DNA of 64,000 bases from Adiantum capillus-veneris (taxonomy: Eukaryota; Streptophyta; Polypodiopsida; Polypodiales; Pteridaceae), in NCBI GenBank assembly GCA_014529385.2, contig CM043944.1, forward strand, positions 68,744,895 through 68,808,894, read 5' to 3'. Made by a program: the position numbers and the translations under genes. The notes below the pieces were generated by a model. That model had not been told where the DNA came from, did not search any database, and saw only the letters and a list, made by a program, of their open reading frames with translations. This document shows, piece by piece, positions 22,314-36,630 of this stretch (within the stretch, counting starts at the first letter, position 1; each line of letters starts with the position of its first letter).

Positions 22314-22430
22314 TCTCTCTCTCTCTCTCTCTCTCACTCTCTCTTCCTCTCTCAATGTGTGTGTGTGTGTGCATTCTTTGTTTATGCATGTGTGTGTGTA
22401 TGTGTTTTCTGTTTATGCATGTGTGTACTC

Positions 22431-22475
<45 letters not shown>

Positions 22476-22481
22476 GACACA

Positions 22482-22564
<83 letters not shown>

Positions 22565-22673
22565 GGGAAGGGAACATGAGAGAGAGGAGAGTGAAGGAGT
22601 ATACCTTGATCTCCTTCCTCTCCTCATGTCTGTGTGTGTGGAGGGAAGGACCATACCTGGCTCTCCTTCCTCT

Positions 22674-22746
<73 letters not shown>

Positions 22747-22750
22747 GGGG

Positions 22751-22823
<73 letters not shown>

Positions 22824-22850
22824 GAGAGGGAGAGTGCGGGTTTACCTCTT
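22314..22850. repeat. Compound microsatellite with a 42-base G run
   Basis: In order: (CT)n, (TG)n with the same GCATTCTTTGTTTATGCATG words as left of element B, (CT)n, (TG)n, (AG)n, a short unique piece, (TG)n, an uninterrupted run of 42 G at 22704-22745, then (AG)n to about 22829. All long open frames here arise from the repeats. Confidence 0.95.
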
Positions 22851-22899
22851 TCGCTTGAGCATCAAAACTTAGATCTGAGATATGAGTTTCTAAAGCTCT

Positions 22900-23012
22900 C
22901 AATTTATTTTTTACCCCTGACGGTGTCGCTATGAGATTCTCTATGAGAGTCACTATAAGCGTCACTATGCAACAAAGAACGTAGCGACCCCCATAGCGAT
23001 GCCGTGGATTTT
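22900..23012. repeat. CACTA-1 right subterminal repeats
   Basis: The words GTCGCTATG, GTAGCGACCC and CATAGCGATG between 22923 and 23005 match the array at 9206-9460. They show that CACTA-1 extends across element B to this point. No terminal TTGTAGTG follows. Confidence 0.6.
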
Positions 23013-24613
23013 TACTTTTGAGTGTCGCACTTCAAACTAATCTCCACGCACTCTCTATTATCTTTGAATACATATTTTACATATCAATTTCATCAAATTC
23101 TTATCACAAACAACTATCAACCCAAACCTCTTACCTTAGAAGTCTGCTTGCAGTTACTCTTTTGTCTTGTGTTTCTTCCAAGACTCTTTTCAAATTGGTA
23201 GAGTACTTTGCAATTTTAGCTAATCACACACTTGTCGGATCCTTTGTTCTAGCTATCTGTACAAAACTTTGGCTCTACAATTCTTTGTCAAATCATCCAT
23301 TCTCACTTACTATTGTATATAAATACAAGACCCGTTTCAAGCCTAGTTCTTATAAGATAAATGGAATTCTAGGATCGCTCGAGGACTTTTGGACCAACAA
23401 TTCCTCAATCTCAACACTAAACTAGGACTATAGACATCATACACAATAATTCACTCAAACTTGAATCATGTTCTCTCCTTGCTATTCTTTCTCCAAATGT
23501 AGGCGTTCTAGGTGGTTCCATCACCTATATGTAGGTCAATCTCTTCTATGTAGGCCTTGGTTATTACCAGCTCCTCCAAGAGGTGGACTAAGCCAAAAAG
23601 GATCCAAATTGGGTAAAAGTTGATCCTTAAGCATTCCTTGGGGTGTTTAGCACCGTGGTGAGCTCTATTGTCAGTTTTGATCTCTAGAAATGCCTTTGAG
23701 ACATCATACACGCATGATGTCTATCTGGCCAACATGAAGTGAATTGCACTCTAGAGGTCCTCCACCACACAAAAAACTCAATGCAATTTGCACACCTTTC
23801 GTGCTAGACATGGTCAAATCAAGCATTTACTCTGCCCATATTCATCTTTTGGTCTTTAAAACCCTCAAATTGCTTCAATTGCAATAGGATCTCTATCTAT
23901 TTACTTCTTAGATTCTCTTAATCACAATGTCTCAGGAAAAATGTGTCTTCACGTATGATGTTTAAGTGGTCAGATTGGAGTTCTATTTATATCCCAAGTA
24001 CCCCTTGCTGTGTATAGCATGCACATGTCCTCACAACAGAATTTGAATATCAACATTATACCTAATAACCACTTTTTACCAAGGAACTTCTTGAAAAGAT
24101 TAAAATTCTCTTACTACTCAATATATTTGTTCAAATGAAATGAAACTTGGTGTAAGTGCTCCATACAACATGCATATTGTGGGTATCAACTCAAAAGTTC
24201 AATTTGACTACCAGATTTAACCTTCAGACATCATTCGCATATGAAGTCTAATAATGGATTTTTGTTTAAATTTCATCCAGAAGTTTTCAGCATTGCTTCC
24301 CAAGCACTCTTACCAATTTCCCACATAAAAACATGCATAGAATCACAAGTTTCCTACTAAGTCCATTTTTAATACATGCCTTTTGTCTTTTGGGGGCCAA
24401 ATGTTGGTTAAAATTTTGTTCACAAGGTGTATTCAGGGTAAAATATCCCTTTAGAGAACTCAGGTGCAGTGTGCTTTGGCAAATTTAGTCTCTTGCTAGG
24501 CCATAAGACATCATATGTGTATGATTTTTGCAAATGCAAAATTGTGGTTTTATCATCTAGATCTCTTGCATATGTGCTCTTTTATGCCCAACATCACTCA
24601 TCCATGCAAAAAT
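23013..24613 (-). mobile_element. Gypsy A leader, continued, with palindromic motifs
   Basis: No coding region. It carries AGACATC...GATGTCT-type palindromes at 23699-23722, about 23948-23970, 24226-24249 and 24506-24527, the same motif class as in the leader of element D. With the gag homology left of 8423 this shows that CACTA-1 split element A. An open plus-strand frame at 23018-23425 has no recognisable motif. Confidence 0.65.
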
Positions 24614-24856
24614 TGTTGGAAAGGTGGCTAGGGAGGATGAAGCCAGAGGGGATTCATGGCGAGATGATGAGTGCAGTAGAAGCGAGAAAGAGAGAAGAGA
24701 TTCGACACCGCTGAGAACAAAAAACAAAAAGAACCACATGCTATTGTTTTATTATCTATTACATATATAGTTTGAACTCTTGCCATGCAAATTGGACTGC
24801 ATGTTATAGGAGATTGTGCCCATGAGCTAGACGAACTTGGGCTTGCATACCCAACA
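24614..24856 (-). repeat. Element C 3' LTR
   Basis: 243 bp, TGTTGGAAAGGTGGC...GCATACCCAACA on the plus strand. It matches 26105-26346 with a few substitutions. Confidence 0.87.
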
Positions 24857-26104
24857 ACCCCCCCTCAAGCCTAAAATACTGACAATGGACTCGAGACATA
24901 CCATGGTAGAGTTCATTCACCTGAAACCATGAGTAGAAGTCCCCCCCCCCCCCCCCCCTTGACTATAGCATAGGTGTGCGTGTGTATGTACTTCCCTCAA
25001 ACAACCATCAGTGTGAGACATACCAAAACCTGAGCAAACAACAAAGGGTGGTCTTACCACTTTTTATGTGGCAATGTCTATAACCCGTACAATTTCGACA
25101 TGATGACAACTGACAAGCATGACAATAACTGACAACAAATAATGTAGAAAGGAGGCTTTGACTAAAACTTTATGATGGTTTTGACAATAGACAAAATCTA
25201 ACAAAACCATGACACTAAACTGGAAAAAAATAGTTGGTGAAAAACTTGTACTGTAGTCTCAAAGCAGATCTAGATGTTCAGCATCTTTTGATGTACCTCT
25301 TGGTTCTCGAAGCAAGCTGTTGGCTTATGGATGTTCTGTATCTTCCTCAGATCAACATGTATTGGATCAATCTTCGTCGAGTTAATTTCTCTAGTACTAG
25401 ATAGCCCTTTATCTGCTACACCCGTCCATGTAGTCATAGGAACCTTTATTATTATGTTGAAACGTTGCTCGTTCAAATCCTCAAAGGCATAATACTTGTT
25501 GGCTTGCTCTCATTGACAAAGTACTTCACATAGCATTTTAAAATGCTCTTGAATGGGTTGCATGCACCTTAGACCAAGCCTTGCGAAAAATTGCCTCTGT
25601 AGGCATTTTGAAAAGCTTGGTTGTTCACTGCTATCGCCACCAAACCAGGGGGGCCTACGGGCCTGTGTTTCAATATGCAACCGGCCGCAATAATCTTGAT
25701 GCTGCCCTCCTAGAATCACACAACGTCAAGATGAGCGTGTGAGTGGCTTAGTGAATCAACACACTATGTGTGAATACCCGCTTGGGTAGGGCGTTCAAGA
25801 CCAAATCGGGTGGCCCTTTGCTTTCAATGTGAAAATCAACACACAAAAAATCCTCTATAACGGAGCAATAGCACAGGCGATAGGTCGACGCACAAGGTAT
25901 GCTCAGGGTGGGCTGTACAGGCCAAATTGGGAGCAGTTGAAGTGACAAAATGTACTGCTTAGGCCAGGGCAGAGCTTTGGATGCTGGTTATGACCGGATT
26001 GGAGAAGCTCTACTACGCGTCCTTCCTCTCTACAGACGGCTGCTCCCACGAGAAGTCAAGCCAAAATCCTTGTTTAAGCGCCCCATCTGGGCTTTGATAC
26101 CATA
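24857..26104 (-). other. Element C internal region without recognisable proteins
   Basis: Contains a C18 run at about 24942-24959 and three short minus-strand frames (25270-25476, 25510-25719, 25748-25948) without known motifs. It is bounded by the polypurine tract and the initiator-Met-like primer site. Confidence 0.7.
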
Positions 26105-26346
26105 AGTTGGGAATGCGGCTAGGTAGGATGAAGCCAGAGGGGATTCATGGCGAGATCATGAGTGCAACAGAAGCGAGAAAGAGAGAAGAGATTCGATACA
26201 TTGAGAAGCAAAAACAAAAAGAACCACACACTATTGTTTGATTATCTATTACATATATAGTTTGAACTCTTGCCATGCAAAGTGGACTGCATGTTATAGG
26301 AGACCGTGCCCACAAGCTAGACAAACTTGAGCTTGCATACCCAACA
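26105..26346 (-). repeat. Element C 5' LTR
   Basis: Direct repeat of 24614-24856; the primer site lies immediately to its left, which fixes the minus orientation. Confidence 0.87.
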
Positions 26347-26560
26347 CAAATGTCTAGTGAAACTTGTTTATAGCATGGTATCCCAAAAAGTCAACTTTTT
26401 AGAGATCACAAATGCAAACAAGCATACAAGAAAATAACTAGATGATGAATAGCTCTAGATCACAATCACATGTTTTATCTACAACTACTCCTACTCATCA
26501 TATAAGGTTAAGTGTGGGTAGAAAAACACTTTACTGCCACACATGAGCTAGTAATGCGAC
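26347..26560 (-). mobile_element. Gypsy A leader, third segment
   Basis: Read on the minus strand it contains TATGATGAGTAGGAGTAG and GTGATCTAGAGCTATTCAT. Element D has CATGATAGGTAGGAGTAG and CAGGATCTAGAGCATTTCAT near 61070-61130, in the same order. It therefore continues the A leader beyond element C. The LTR of A was not located to the right. Confidence 0.55.
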
Positions 26561-27641
26561 TTGCTAATGTGAACGCAATGACATATAGCAATCACAAAAC
26601 GGATACAGGGTTAGAGACAAGACTCGCATAGAAGCTTGTGGGAGAGATCTTTGCAAAGAGAATGGAATCTTGCAAGTGTGGCATTGAAGCGTGGTGTTGA
26701 AGCGTGTCTCTCTCCATTGCTAACACGTTGAGAGTAGAAGAAGACCTCACTCACTCTCTCACACAAAATACTTAGTCACGACACACTTAATTAAGCTCAA
26801 AAGATGATCAAAGCCAAAGGTGTTTTATCGTTACAAAAATTTACCTCAGCCTTGCAGGTTCTAACTTCTCAAAATTACCTCCAACTTTCTACCATGGGCT
26901 AAGCTGACTTGCATACTTAATATATTACAATCTGGAAACTTGATTGAGTCTTGAAAAATAATTACAATGGAGTTCATCAAATTAAATAAAAAAATGGTGT
27001 ATATTTTATGTGTTTGTCTATCAACACACGTGTTTGAGGAGACAAAACCCAAATTTGATCACCCGCATGCACAAATATAGGGTAGGAATAGTGCGGGATT
27101 GCACTAGCACACCATAGACCACGGTGGATATTTAAATTTCACATTATGCACATGCCATGGCACAAAAATGCATCTACTATAACACCAACTACTCTATCAA
27201 GGGAATCAGTATCCACCTAATAACGATGGTGGACTCCACTCAATGTGATATCAACTTGCATTAGACTTGAAAACTTCTTTAAGACGAGGTACGATCTTGT
27301 TTTTTCTAATGATGTTTATTTTTTTTACCTATTGATATTTTTCAAGGTTTAACCATGCCTGTAACTTTCTACTCAATCTCAATTAAGGTTGGTAAATTTA
27401 CATGTGTTCATTGCATATGATTTTAGCATTGGGGACTCTATATCCTTGGTTATATGGAGGAATCCCAAACTCCAATCAAACTTTTTCCAGCGATGATAAA
27501 ATCGAGCGAGTTAATGAGGGGCACTTTATCAAAACACACATAGCCAATAGTTCCTGTAAACACACATCCACTCGTGCCATCATCATCCTCATGTGCAGAG
27601 ATTGTTGGGCGAGGACTATAACATTTTTTTCTTTTGAGAGG

Positions 27642-27695
<54 letters not shown>

Positions 27696-28279
27696 AGTTT
27701 GGTTCTAGAAGACCTCTGAATAGGTGGCGTGAAGTATTTCCAACCAAGTCTTAACACTGTGTGGCCTTACTTGAAAGGTAGGCGAGATTGTTGTCATGCC
27801 TTGAGTTCACCAAAAACATTTTAAGCAACCAATGGAAAAAAGAAGAGCATTGGAAATCTCCCAATTTTCAATAAAAATTTATGGGTTTTTGTTGATTTTT
27901 ACACTTAAATCCTCTAAATTTAGTTGGTTTTCATCAAGGTGACCCTCCAAACTAGCCGGTATTTTTCGATTTTTGTCCTTAAGAAATACACTAAAGATTC
28001 GTTTTCTATTAACACTCGTTGTGGATGTAACACAATGAGGCCTTGTTAGGCGTGGGCTACTATTATTGAAAGATAGGGTGAGAATCAAAATTATGAATCA
28101 TGAATTTTTTTTAATAATAGAAACAACCATTCCATCCAACTTTTGCTCTTCCTCATTGTATAGTGAAAGAAATCTCCCTCGAAAGGGCTGCACCGACACA
28201 TACGCTTTGAGCGATTTTTTTTTTCTATAACAAAATGCTAACTTTAAAAAAGAAAAGTCTTTTTGCTTTGCCTTTAGTT

Positions 28280-28280
<1 letters not shown>
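26561..28280. other. No gene seen; includes a (CT)n tract
   Basis: A/T-rich non-coding sequence with a (CT)n run at 27644-27694. The 5' LTR of gypsy A may lie in the first part but no primer site is recognisable. Confidence 0.6.

Positions 28281-28330
<50 letters not shown>
28281..28330. repeat. (GA)n microsatellite
   Basis: About 46 bases of perfect GA repeat at 28282-28327, next to a segment resembling the GA-associated repeat at 33 kb. Confidence 0.9.
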
Positions 28331-31020
<2,690 letters not shown>

Positions 31021-31021
31021 A

Positions 31022-31240
31022 CTCACTATAAAAAGACAAAGTTTATTAAAAAAATCACTTTTGAACTCACTATAAAAACACAAAGTTTCAAAAAAAGAAA
31101 GCCTCCTAAAGGATCTGCGCTAAAAAAGAATTACACTTTGTCTTTTTTAACTCAGTGCAGATCCTTTAGGAGACTTTGTTTTGTTTTGATAAAAAAGAAG
31201 ACTTTGCTTTGAATTTTACACTTTGTCTTTTTGTAGTGAG
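31022..31240. mobile_element. Palindromic foldback MITE, about 215 bp
   Basis: The ends are CTCACTATAAAAAGACAAAGT and, on the other strand, CTCACTACAAAAAGACAAAG, nearly perfect inverted repeats. The interior also folds: GCCTCCTAAAGGATCTGC near 31102 pairs with GCAGATCCTTTAGGAG near 31158. There is no coding capacity. The CACTA-like tips could mean a CACTA-derived MITE, but no clear 3-bp duplication is visible. Confidence 0.8.
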
Positions 31241-31946
<706 letters not shown>

Positions 31947-32504
31947 TACAGAGAGAGAGGTAGAGACAATCGAGACTGTGCTCTGTCACACCAAAAAATC
32001 CTCCCCATCTCCCTGGGCCTTTAAACTTGAAAGATCTTCACACATTGCATACATATACATTACCTATATCTTTATCTTTATCTAACTCCCCCTCTCTCCT
32101 CCACGTGTCCCCTCCTCTATTTTGCCCCTCCAGAGGCATCGCTGCATCTCCAGTTATTCCCTCTAATACAAATCAATCCAAAATTGTAGTGACCTACTGG
32201 GTCTATTCCAATTATATTAACTTAGATATACAAATATTCCGCCCACTCTTGGTTTCACCTCCATTCTCGCTAAGCATCAACAAGCCTCATCCTTCGCCTG
32301 GACTCCATGTCCCTTTCTTCCCTCCCCACAACCCTCACCATCGATCGCTCTCAGCCCCCCCTCCCACCTACCACATTGACCTTGCAAAGCTTGTTTCTAG
32401 CATTTGACTGATCTAAAGGGTTCGCTCTCATGGTGTAGGATAGGAGCTGCAAATTGCACAAGTCATGAGCGCCCAACAATGCAAATTGCATAAGTCGGGA
32501 TGGA

Positions 32505-32552
<48 letters not shown>

Positions 32553-32930
32553 AAGAGTGTGTTTCTTGCATACATCGCCAGGATGGGAGTGAGGGCATTT
32601 ATTTCAGGCACGAAAATATTTCCACTTTGTGAGAAGCCGGACAAGCTTACGCAAAAGAAAATGTTGGCCATTGACTCTCGTAATGCTATCAGGCCTTGCT
32701 TCTATCCCAGATGCCAACACTTGGCATCTGCTTTTGAAATCTACAGTTGCCTCCTTTCTTGTGTTCCACACGTGGCCCTCGGGGCCACCTCAACCCACTC
32801 CTTCCCTTTTCATTTCACTTCCTAATCTTACGACTAAATCTTGCTAGATACCATCCAAATAAATTGAACCAAAATCGTTAATACATACTCTCTTTATACT
32901 AAAGGCAAAAGTGAATAGTAAATCTTTTGA
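31947..32930. other. No gene seen; (GA)n at 32508-32548
   Basis: Pyrimidine-rich then mixed sequence. Apparent frames in this interval are driven by microsatellites. Confidence 0.6.
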
Positions 32931-33430
32931 ATGTGTTAAAAAAAAAATGTCCCTCGAAGGGTAAACGTCGGCGCACACCGTTTAAGGATTTTTTTAAAAA
33001 CTAGAGAGAGAGGGAGAGAGGGAGAGCATGGAATAGAAAAATATATATTTTTGGATCGATGAAAATAAGGGCAAACTTGGATTACACCCGGATTTTAGGT
33101 CAAAATTTGAAGCTTTTACCATTAATGACACTCTTCAATGTGTGTTTCTTTTATAAATGTCCCACAAAGGATAAACATAAATGCACAACCTTTGAGGAAG
33201 ATCTTTCTTTCAAATAAAGAAAGAGGGGAGAGAGAGAGAGAGAGAGAGAGAGAGCAACCGTAGAAAAATACATTTTTCCTAACTAGTGAAAATAAGGGCA
33301 AACTCGGATTACTCCTGATTTTCAAGTCAAAATTTGAATATTTTACCGATAATGACACTAAAACTTGTGTAAATTTCTCGGCCTTTTTAATGGCAAGCTC
33401 AAAATCTAGCCGATATTCTACAAGTAGGTG
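32931..33430. repeat. Tandemly duplicated GA-associated dispersed repeat
   Basis: Two successive copies (about 32945-33130 and 33155-33360) share the order: an ATGTCCC..AGGGTAAAC-like word, a GA-rich tract, an AAAAATA block, GAAAATAAGGGCAAACT, and GTCAAAATTTGAA..TTTTACC. A third, diverged copy lies at 45480-45660 and a piece at 28150-28300. I do not recognise the family; no coding sequence or TG/CA ends are visible. Confidence 0.75.
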
Positions 33431-33754
33431 CCCAAAACGATTTTTTTAGGGACCCATTAATTAGTTTAGGGGGGTGAAGAAAGGAAAAGGAAAGGGTGGG
33501 GAAAAAAAGGGAAAGGGGCCGGGGGGTAGGGTGTTCTCTATTAACTACTCCTTCTAATCAAACTGAGGGTTCACTGCCTATTGAAACAGTTATAGATCTA
33601 GAATCTAAGGTTTCATTTGGCATATTTTGTTAGTCACAAGGTGTGTAAAATGGTTTAGGAGCTCGTGGAGTCTGGTTTAGCTTGTATGGAAAAAGACTAA
33701 TGAGGGTGTGTTTCACTCATGTCATTGAGTGTTTCTAGTTACCTCCACACACGT

Positions 33755-34474
33755 GGCGCTCCTTATACTTTTAGATTCTCCTTAAGAAGAGCTATCTATT
33801 GATATATAATATGATAGTTGATATTCTGTACGAAGTGTGAGAATGGGGTTCCCAAAGTACTAATTGAAGTAGTGTCCAACTATAAGGACATGGGTCCTAC
33901 AGGCAAGGCCACCAGCACGGCCGGATGGTGTGTACATTAGGGAGAGCTACCAGATAGCACGGCTCGGTGGAGACTATCACACACATTATCACCGCCCTTT
34001 CACTAATATCCGAGCTATTTTTGCGAGGAGCGGAAAAGCGTGTTTCATGTGCATGCGATGTGCTGCTTCTCTCCCACCTTCCGCAGACAGCGACGTCTCC
34101 ATTGTGCAACAAAGAAAAGGGAGAAAAAGAGGAGACATGTAAAATTTCCCAAATTTACTTAGAAATTGGCGCTCCTTATACTTTTAAATTATTCTTAAGA
34201 AGAGCTATCTATTGATATGTGATATTTTGTATGAAGAGAGAGAATGGGGGTTCTAAAGTACTAATTGAAGTAGTGTCCAAGTGTAAGGACATGGGTCCTA
34301 CAAGCAAGGCCACTGGCACGGCCAAACAGTGTGTACGCTAGGGGGAGGCTATAAGATAGCACGGTTGGGTGGAGACTAGCAAACGCATTATCAACACCCT
34401 TGCACTGGTATCTGAGCTATTTTTGGGAGGAGTGGAAAAGCGGGTTGCATGTGCATGTGATGCGCTGCTTGTCT
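33755..34474. repeat. Direct repeat pair about 320 and 308 bp with 88-bp spacer
   Basis: Copies at 33755-34078 and 34167-34474 both begin TGGCGCTCCTTATACTTTT and end TCTCCCA, and share AAGTACTAATTGAAGTAGTG and ACATGGGTCCTACA. TG...CA tips with a short spacer suggest a miniature LTR element (TRIM). However, the flanks (ACACG and AGGTA) do not match as a duplication, and no primer site is obvious, so tandem duplication is an alternative. The right copy abuts the integrase fragment of element E. Confidence 0.75.
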
Positions 34475-35160
34475 CCCAAGGTAACATGTTCCAAGTAAGA
34501 ACTACATCCTCAATTGGCATGATTGGCTTTTCACCATACATCAATTCAGTAAGCATGTAATCAGTCACCGAGCTATGAGTTGTACGATCCGCCCATAAAG
34601 CATATGGTAGCAACCTTGGCCATTAACGCGTTCTACCTTTGCATGCCTTAGCCAAAGCTTTGACAATAGGAGGATGTCATCATTCACTTTTCCCATTTCC
34701 CTTTGGATTATAAGCACAAGTCAGGGCTAGCTTGATACCAATTCTTGTAAAGAAATCCCTTGCTTCATCTGCATCTAACTGACCTCTATCATCAACTATC
34801 TTTCCCACACAGCCATAGCGGCAAATTAAATCTTCAAGAAAAAATTTACAAACTGCTTCTATAGTTTTTGTCCTTAATGCACACCCTTCCACTTGGTTTG
34901 TCAAGTCTTCTCGTGCAAGTACAAAGTACCTCATTTGCCAAAGTCCTAAAGGCATTGTGACTAGATCAACAACCCATTTATGGTGCATGGCTAACAGGTA
35001 TGTAGGATGCAATCCATCACGATGGTGTACATTGGAATACATTTGGCATGTGACACAAGACTCCACAAAATCTGCTACATCCTTATACATGACTTTCCAC
35101 CAATATATCTCTTTCACTTTGAAATAGTAGCCCATACACCTCGTTGTCCAACATATAGGC
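34475..35160 (-). pseudogene. Gypsy E integrase fragment
   Basis: The zinc-finger remnant (ELHESLYVGQRGVWAT, with Gln where a His is expected, then CVTCQ) leads to a DDE-type core: HKWVVDLVTMPLG, CVGKIVDDRGQLDADEA and TCAYNPKGNGKSE. After a frame break the region with LPYALWADRTTHSSVTDYM and ELMYGEKPIMPIE follows up to 34475. It would catalyse cDNA insertion; stops and frame changes show it is dead. Confidence 0.85.
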
Positions 35161-35305
35161 TTTCATGAAGCTCTTTGATAACTTTGAGCTGAGTTGGCTT
35201 ATCCCACACTACTTGTAATGGAGTCCCATCTCTTCTTTTAGGATGCTTCCATAAGTAGCCATACCTCAAGAAGAATCCATATTCTTTCTTTCTGATTCTT
35301 TTGAA

Positions 35306-36181
35306 TTATGATTCATTCCAATCATCTTGCTTTTCTAAAGTACTTAGGTAGTGACCTATGAGAAACCATTCATCCTCATAGAATTCCTCTAAAAAGGACT
35401 CAAGTGAAGATACAATGCATATATCATCACACTTTGCATGAGAGATTGTGTAGAATTTTGTGCCCACATCTTCTTCCTCATCAATCATATCATCCTCATC
35501 TTCATACCTTGCCCTTGAAAGCATATTTGCCATTGCATTATCCTTTCTTGCAATGTGATTCAATTCTCGATTCAAGTACTTTATATAATCAATCCACCGA
35601 AGCATAGCAATATCAGGAGTACAGCAGCTTGCAATCATCCCTAGAAGTGGTCAGCAATCACTCTCCATACCTAAAGATGCTCCAATGAAGTACTCTTTGT
35701 CACACATTAATGTTGCAACCACCTCCAATAACTCCCTTTTTACCTGTGGATATGGTCTTTGGCGAGAGCTTAGAACCTTGGCCCCAAACCTCACCACATA
35801 CATGTGTTTCTCTTCATTGTATTGTCCTACTATCCATCCAATTCCCGTTGGAGTAGTAACCACTATCACAGTGATAGGTCTTCCACACTCAAAGTCAATC
35901 TTCATTAAAGTTGGTGAACAAAGCAACAATTGCTTCAACTTTCTCATAGCTTTTATATGTACATCATTCCATTGAAACCTTTGGTTCGTCCTTAGAAATT
36001 GATAAAGAGGATCTATGACATGTGCATAATGTGGAGTCCATATGAGATAGAAGACACATGCACCTAAAAACCTTCTCATCTCCGTGATATTTTCGCATAA
36101 TTCCTTCATCCTCTGTATTTCATCCACTTTAGTTGGACAAGGTCCGCGGCCATAAGGATTACAAAGATGTCCCACTATCAA
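35306..36181 (-). pseudogene. Gypsy E RNase H fragments
   Basis: The first frame (35651-36181) starts in the RT thumb/connection (EMRRFLGACVFYLIWTPHYA) and carries RNase H-like KVLSSRQRPYPQVKRELLEV. The second (35306-35638) holds the C-terminal HIARKDNAMANMLSRARY. RNase H degrades the RNA strand after reverse transcription. A stop separates the two. A segment resembling the pre-integrase linker follows down to 35160. Confidence 0.8.
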
Positions 36182-36288
36182 TATTTATTCAACCCCAGTC
36201 TAGTGACTTTTGCCCAAATAATGCAAGGTTCACTTCTTCTAGCCTTGTTAAAATTCTATCACAATCATTAATGTGGTTTGCTACATAT

Positions 36289-36449
36289 TTACGGCAAATC
36301 CATAGCCTCATGTTTTTTAGCTAAGTTGCATCCTTTGATTGGAACGTCATCAAGAAAAGGCATTGTAATTTGAGGTATGAAGTCACGATAGACTTTGTTC
36401 ATACCGTTCATGATGTGTGCAACCGAGTTGTTTGATCCCTGCGATAAGG
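36289..36449 (-). pseudogene. Gypsy E reverse transcriptase fragment
   Basis: The minus strand encodes DFIPQITMPFLDDVPIKGCN, the palm active site with two catalytic Asp residues. The open frame upstream of 36449 is CACTA-2 sequence, not RT, which places the insertion exactly in this domain. Confidence 0.8.
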
Positions 36450-36452
36450 TGC

Positions 36453-36630
36453 CACTACAACAAAAAAGGGGACCTTCGACGTAGGTATCGATGCATTCCA
36501 TCGAAAAGCTCGTCGATATACGCATCCCTACGAAATCTTCGCTATATGTGTCAATATACGCATCGAAAGGTAATATTATTGACGCGTATTTCGACGCACT
36601 TAGCGACGCGCATAGCGATGACCATAACAA
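36453..36630. mobile_element. CACTA-2 left end with subterminal repeats
   Basis: CACTACAACAAAAAAGGGG starts at 36453, preceded by TGC, inside the RT of element E. The next 170 bp hold many TCGACG/TATACGCATCG/TAGCGACG words. This is standard CACTA architecture. The matching right end was not found. Confidence 0.75.

Larger units (their letters stand above)
8423..23012 (-). mobile_element. CACTA-1, a CACTA-superfamily DNA transposon carrying nested insertions
   Basis: The left end CACTACAAGAGGTTGTGGG starts at 8423, next to TGA at 8420-8422, within the gag leader of gypsy A. Subterminal motifs of the TAGCGACG type fill 9206-9460 and recur at 22920-23010. Between them on the minus strand are a transposase C-terminal remnant (11508-11880) and an ORF2-type remnant (10100-11014). 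Element B and a solo LTR are inserted inside. The right terminal CACTA end was not found, so the right border is approximate and may be truncated. Confidence 0.65.
24614..26346 (-). mobile_element. Element C, small non-autonomous copia-type LTR element
   Basis: Two direct repeats of about 242 bp (24614-24856, 26105-26346) have TGTTGG...CCCAACA ends; the right copy has lost the first T. On the minus strand a primer site TGGTATCAAAGCCC (26089-26102) follows one LTR and a purine tract GGCTTGAGGGGGG (about 24858-24870) precedes the other. The flanking 5-mers are AAAAT and CAAAT, one mismatch. The internal 1.25 kb encodes no recognisable gag or pol, so it must have depended on another element's proteins. 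Confidence 0.85.
34475..36449 (-). mobile_element. Gypsy element E, decayed RT-RNase H-integrase
   Basis: On the minus strand, RT end (36289-36449), RNase H (35306-36181) and integrase (34475-35160) follow each other in gypsy pol order, broken by stops and frame changes. The RT active-site segment reads MPFLDDVPIKG, an FLDD form unlike the FIDD of element B, so E is another lineage. CACTA-2 interrupts the RT at 36453, and the repeat pair at 33.8-34.5 kb truncates the integrase C-terminus. Confidence 0.85.

Noticed and set aside
22301-22965. Long open frame of 208 codons and neighbours
   Set aside because: They translate the CT, TG, G and GA runs.
33755-34474. Firm call of an LTR element
   Set aside because: Flanking bases do not form a duplication and no primer site is visible, so only a direct repeat pair is annotated.
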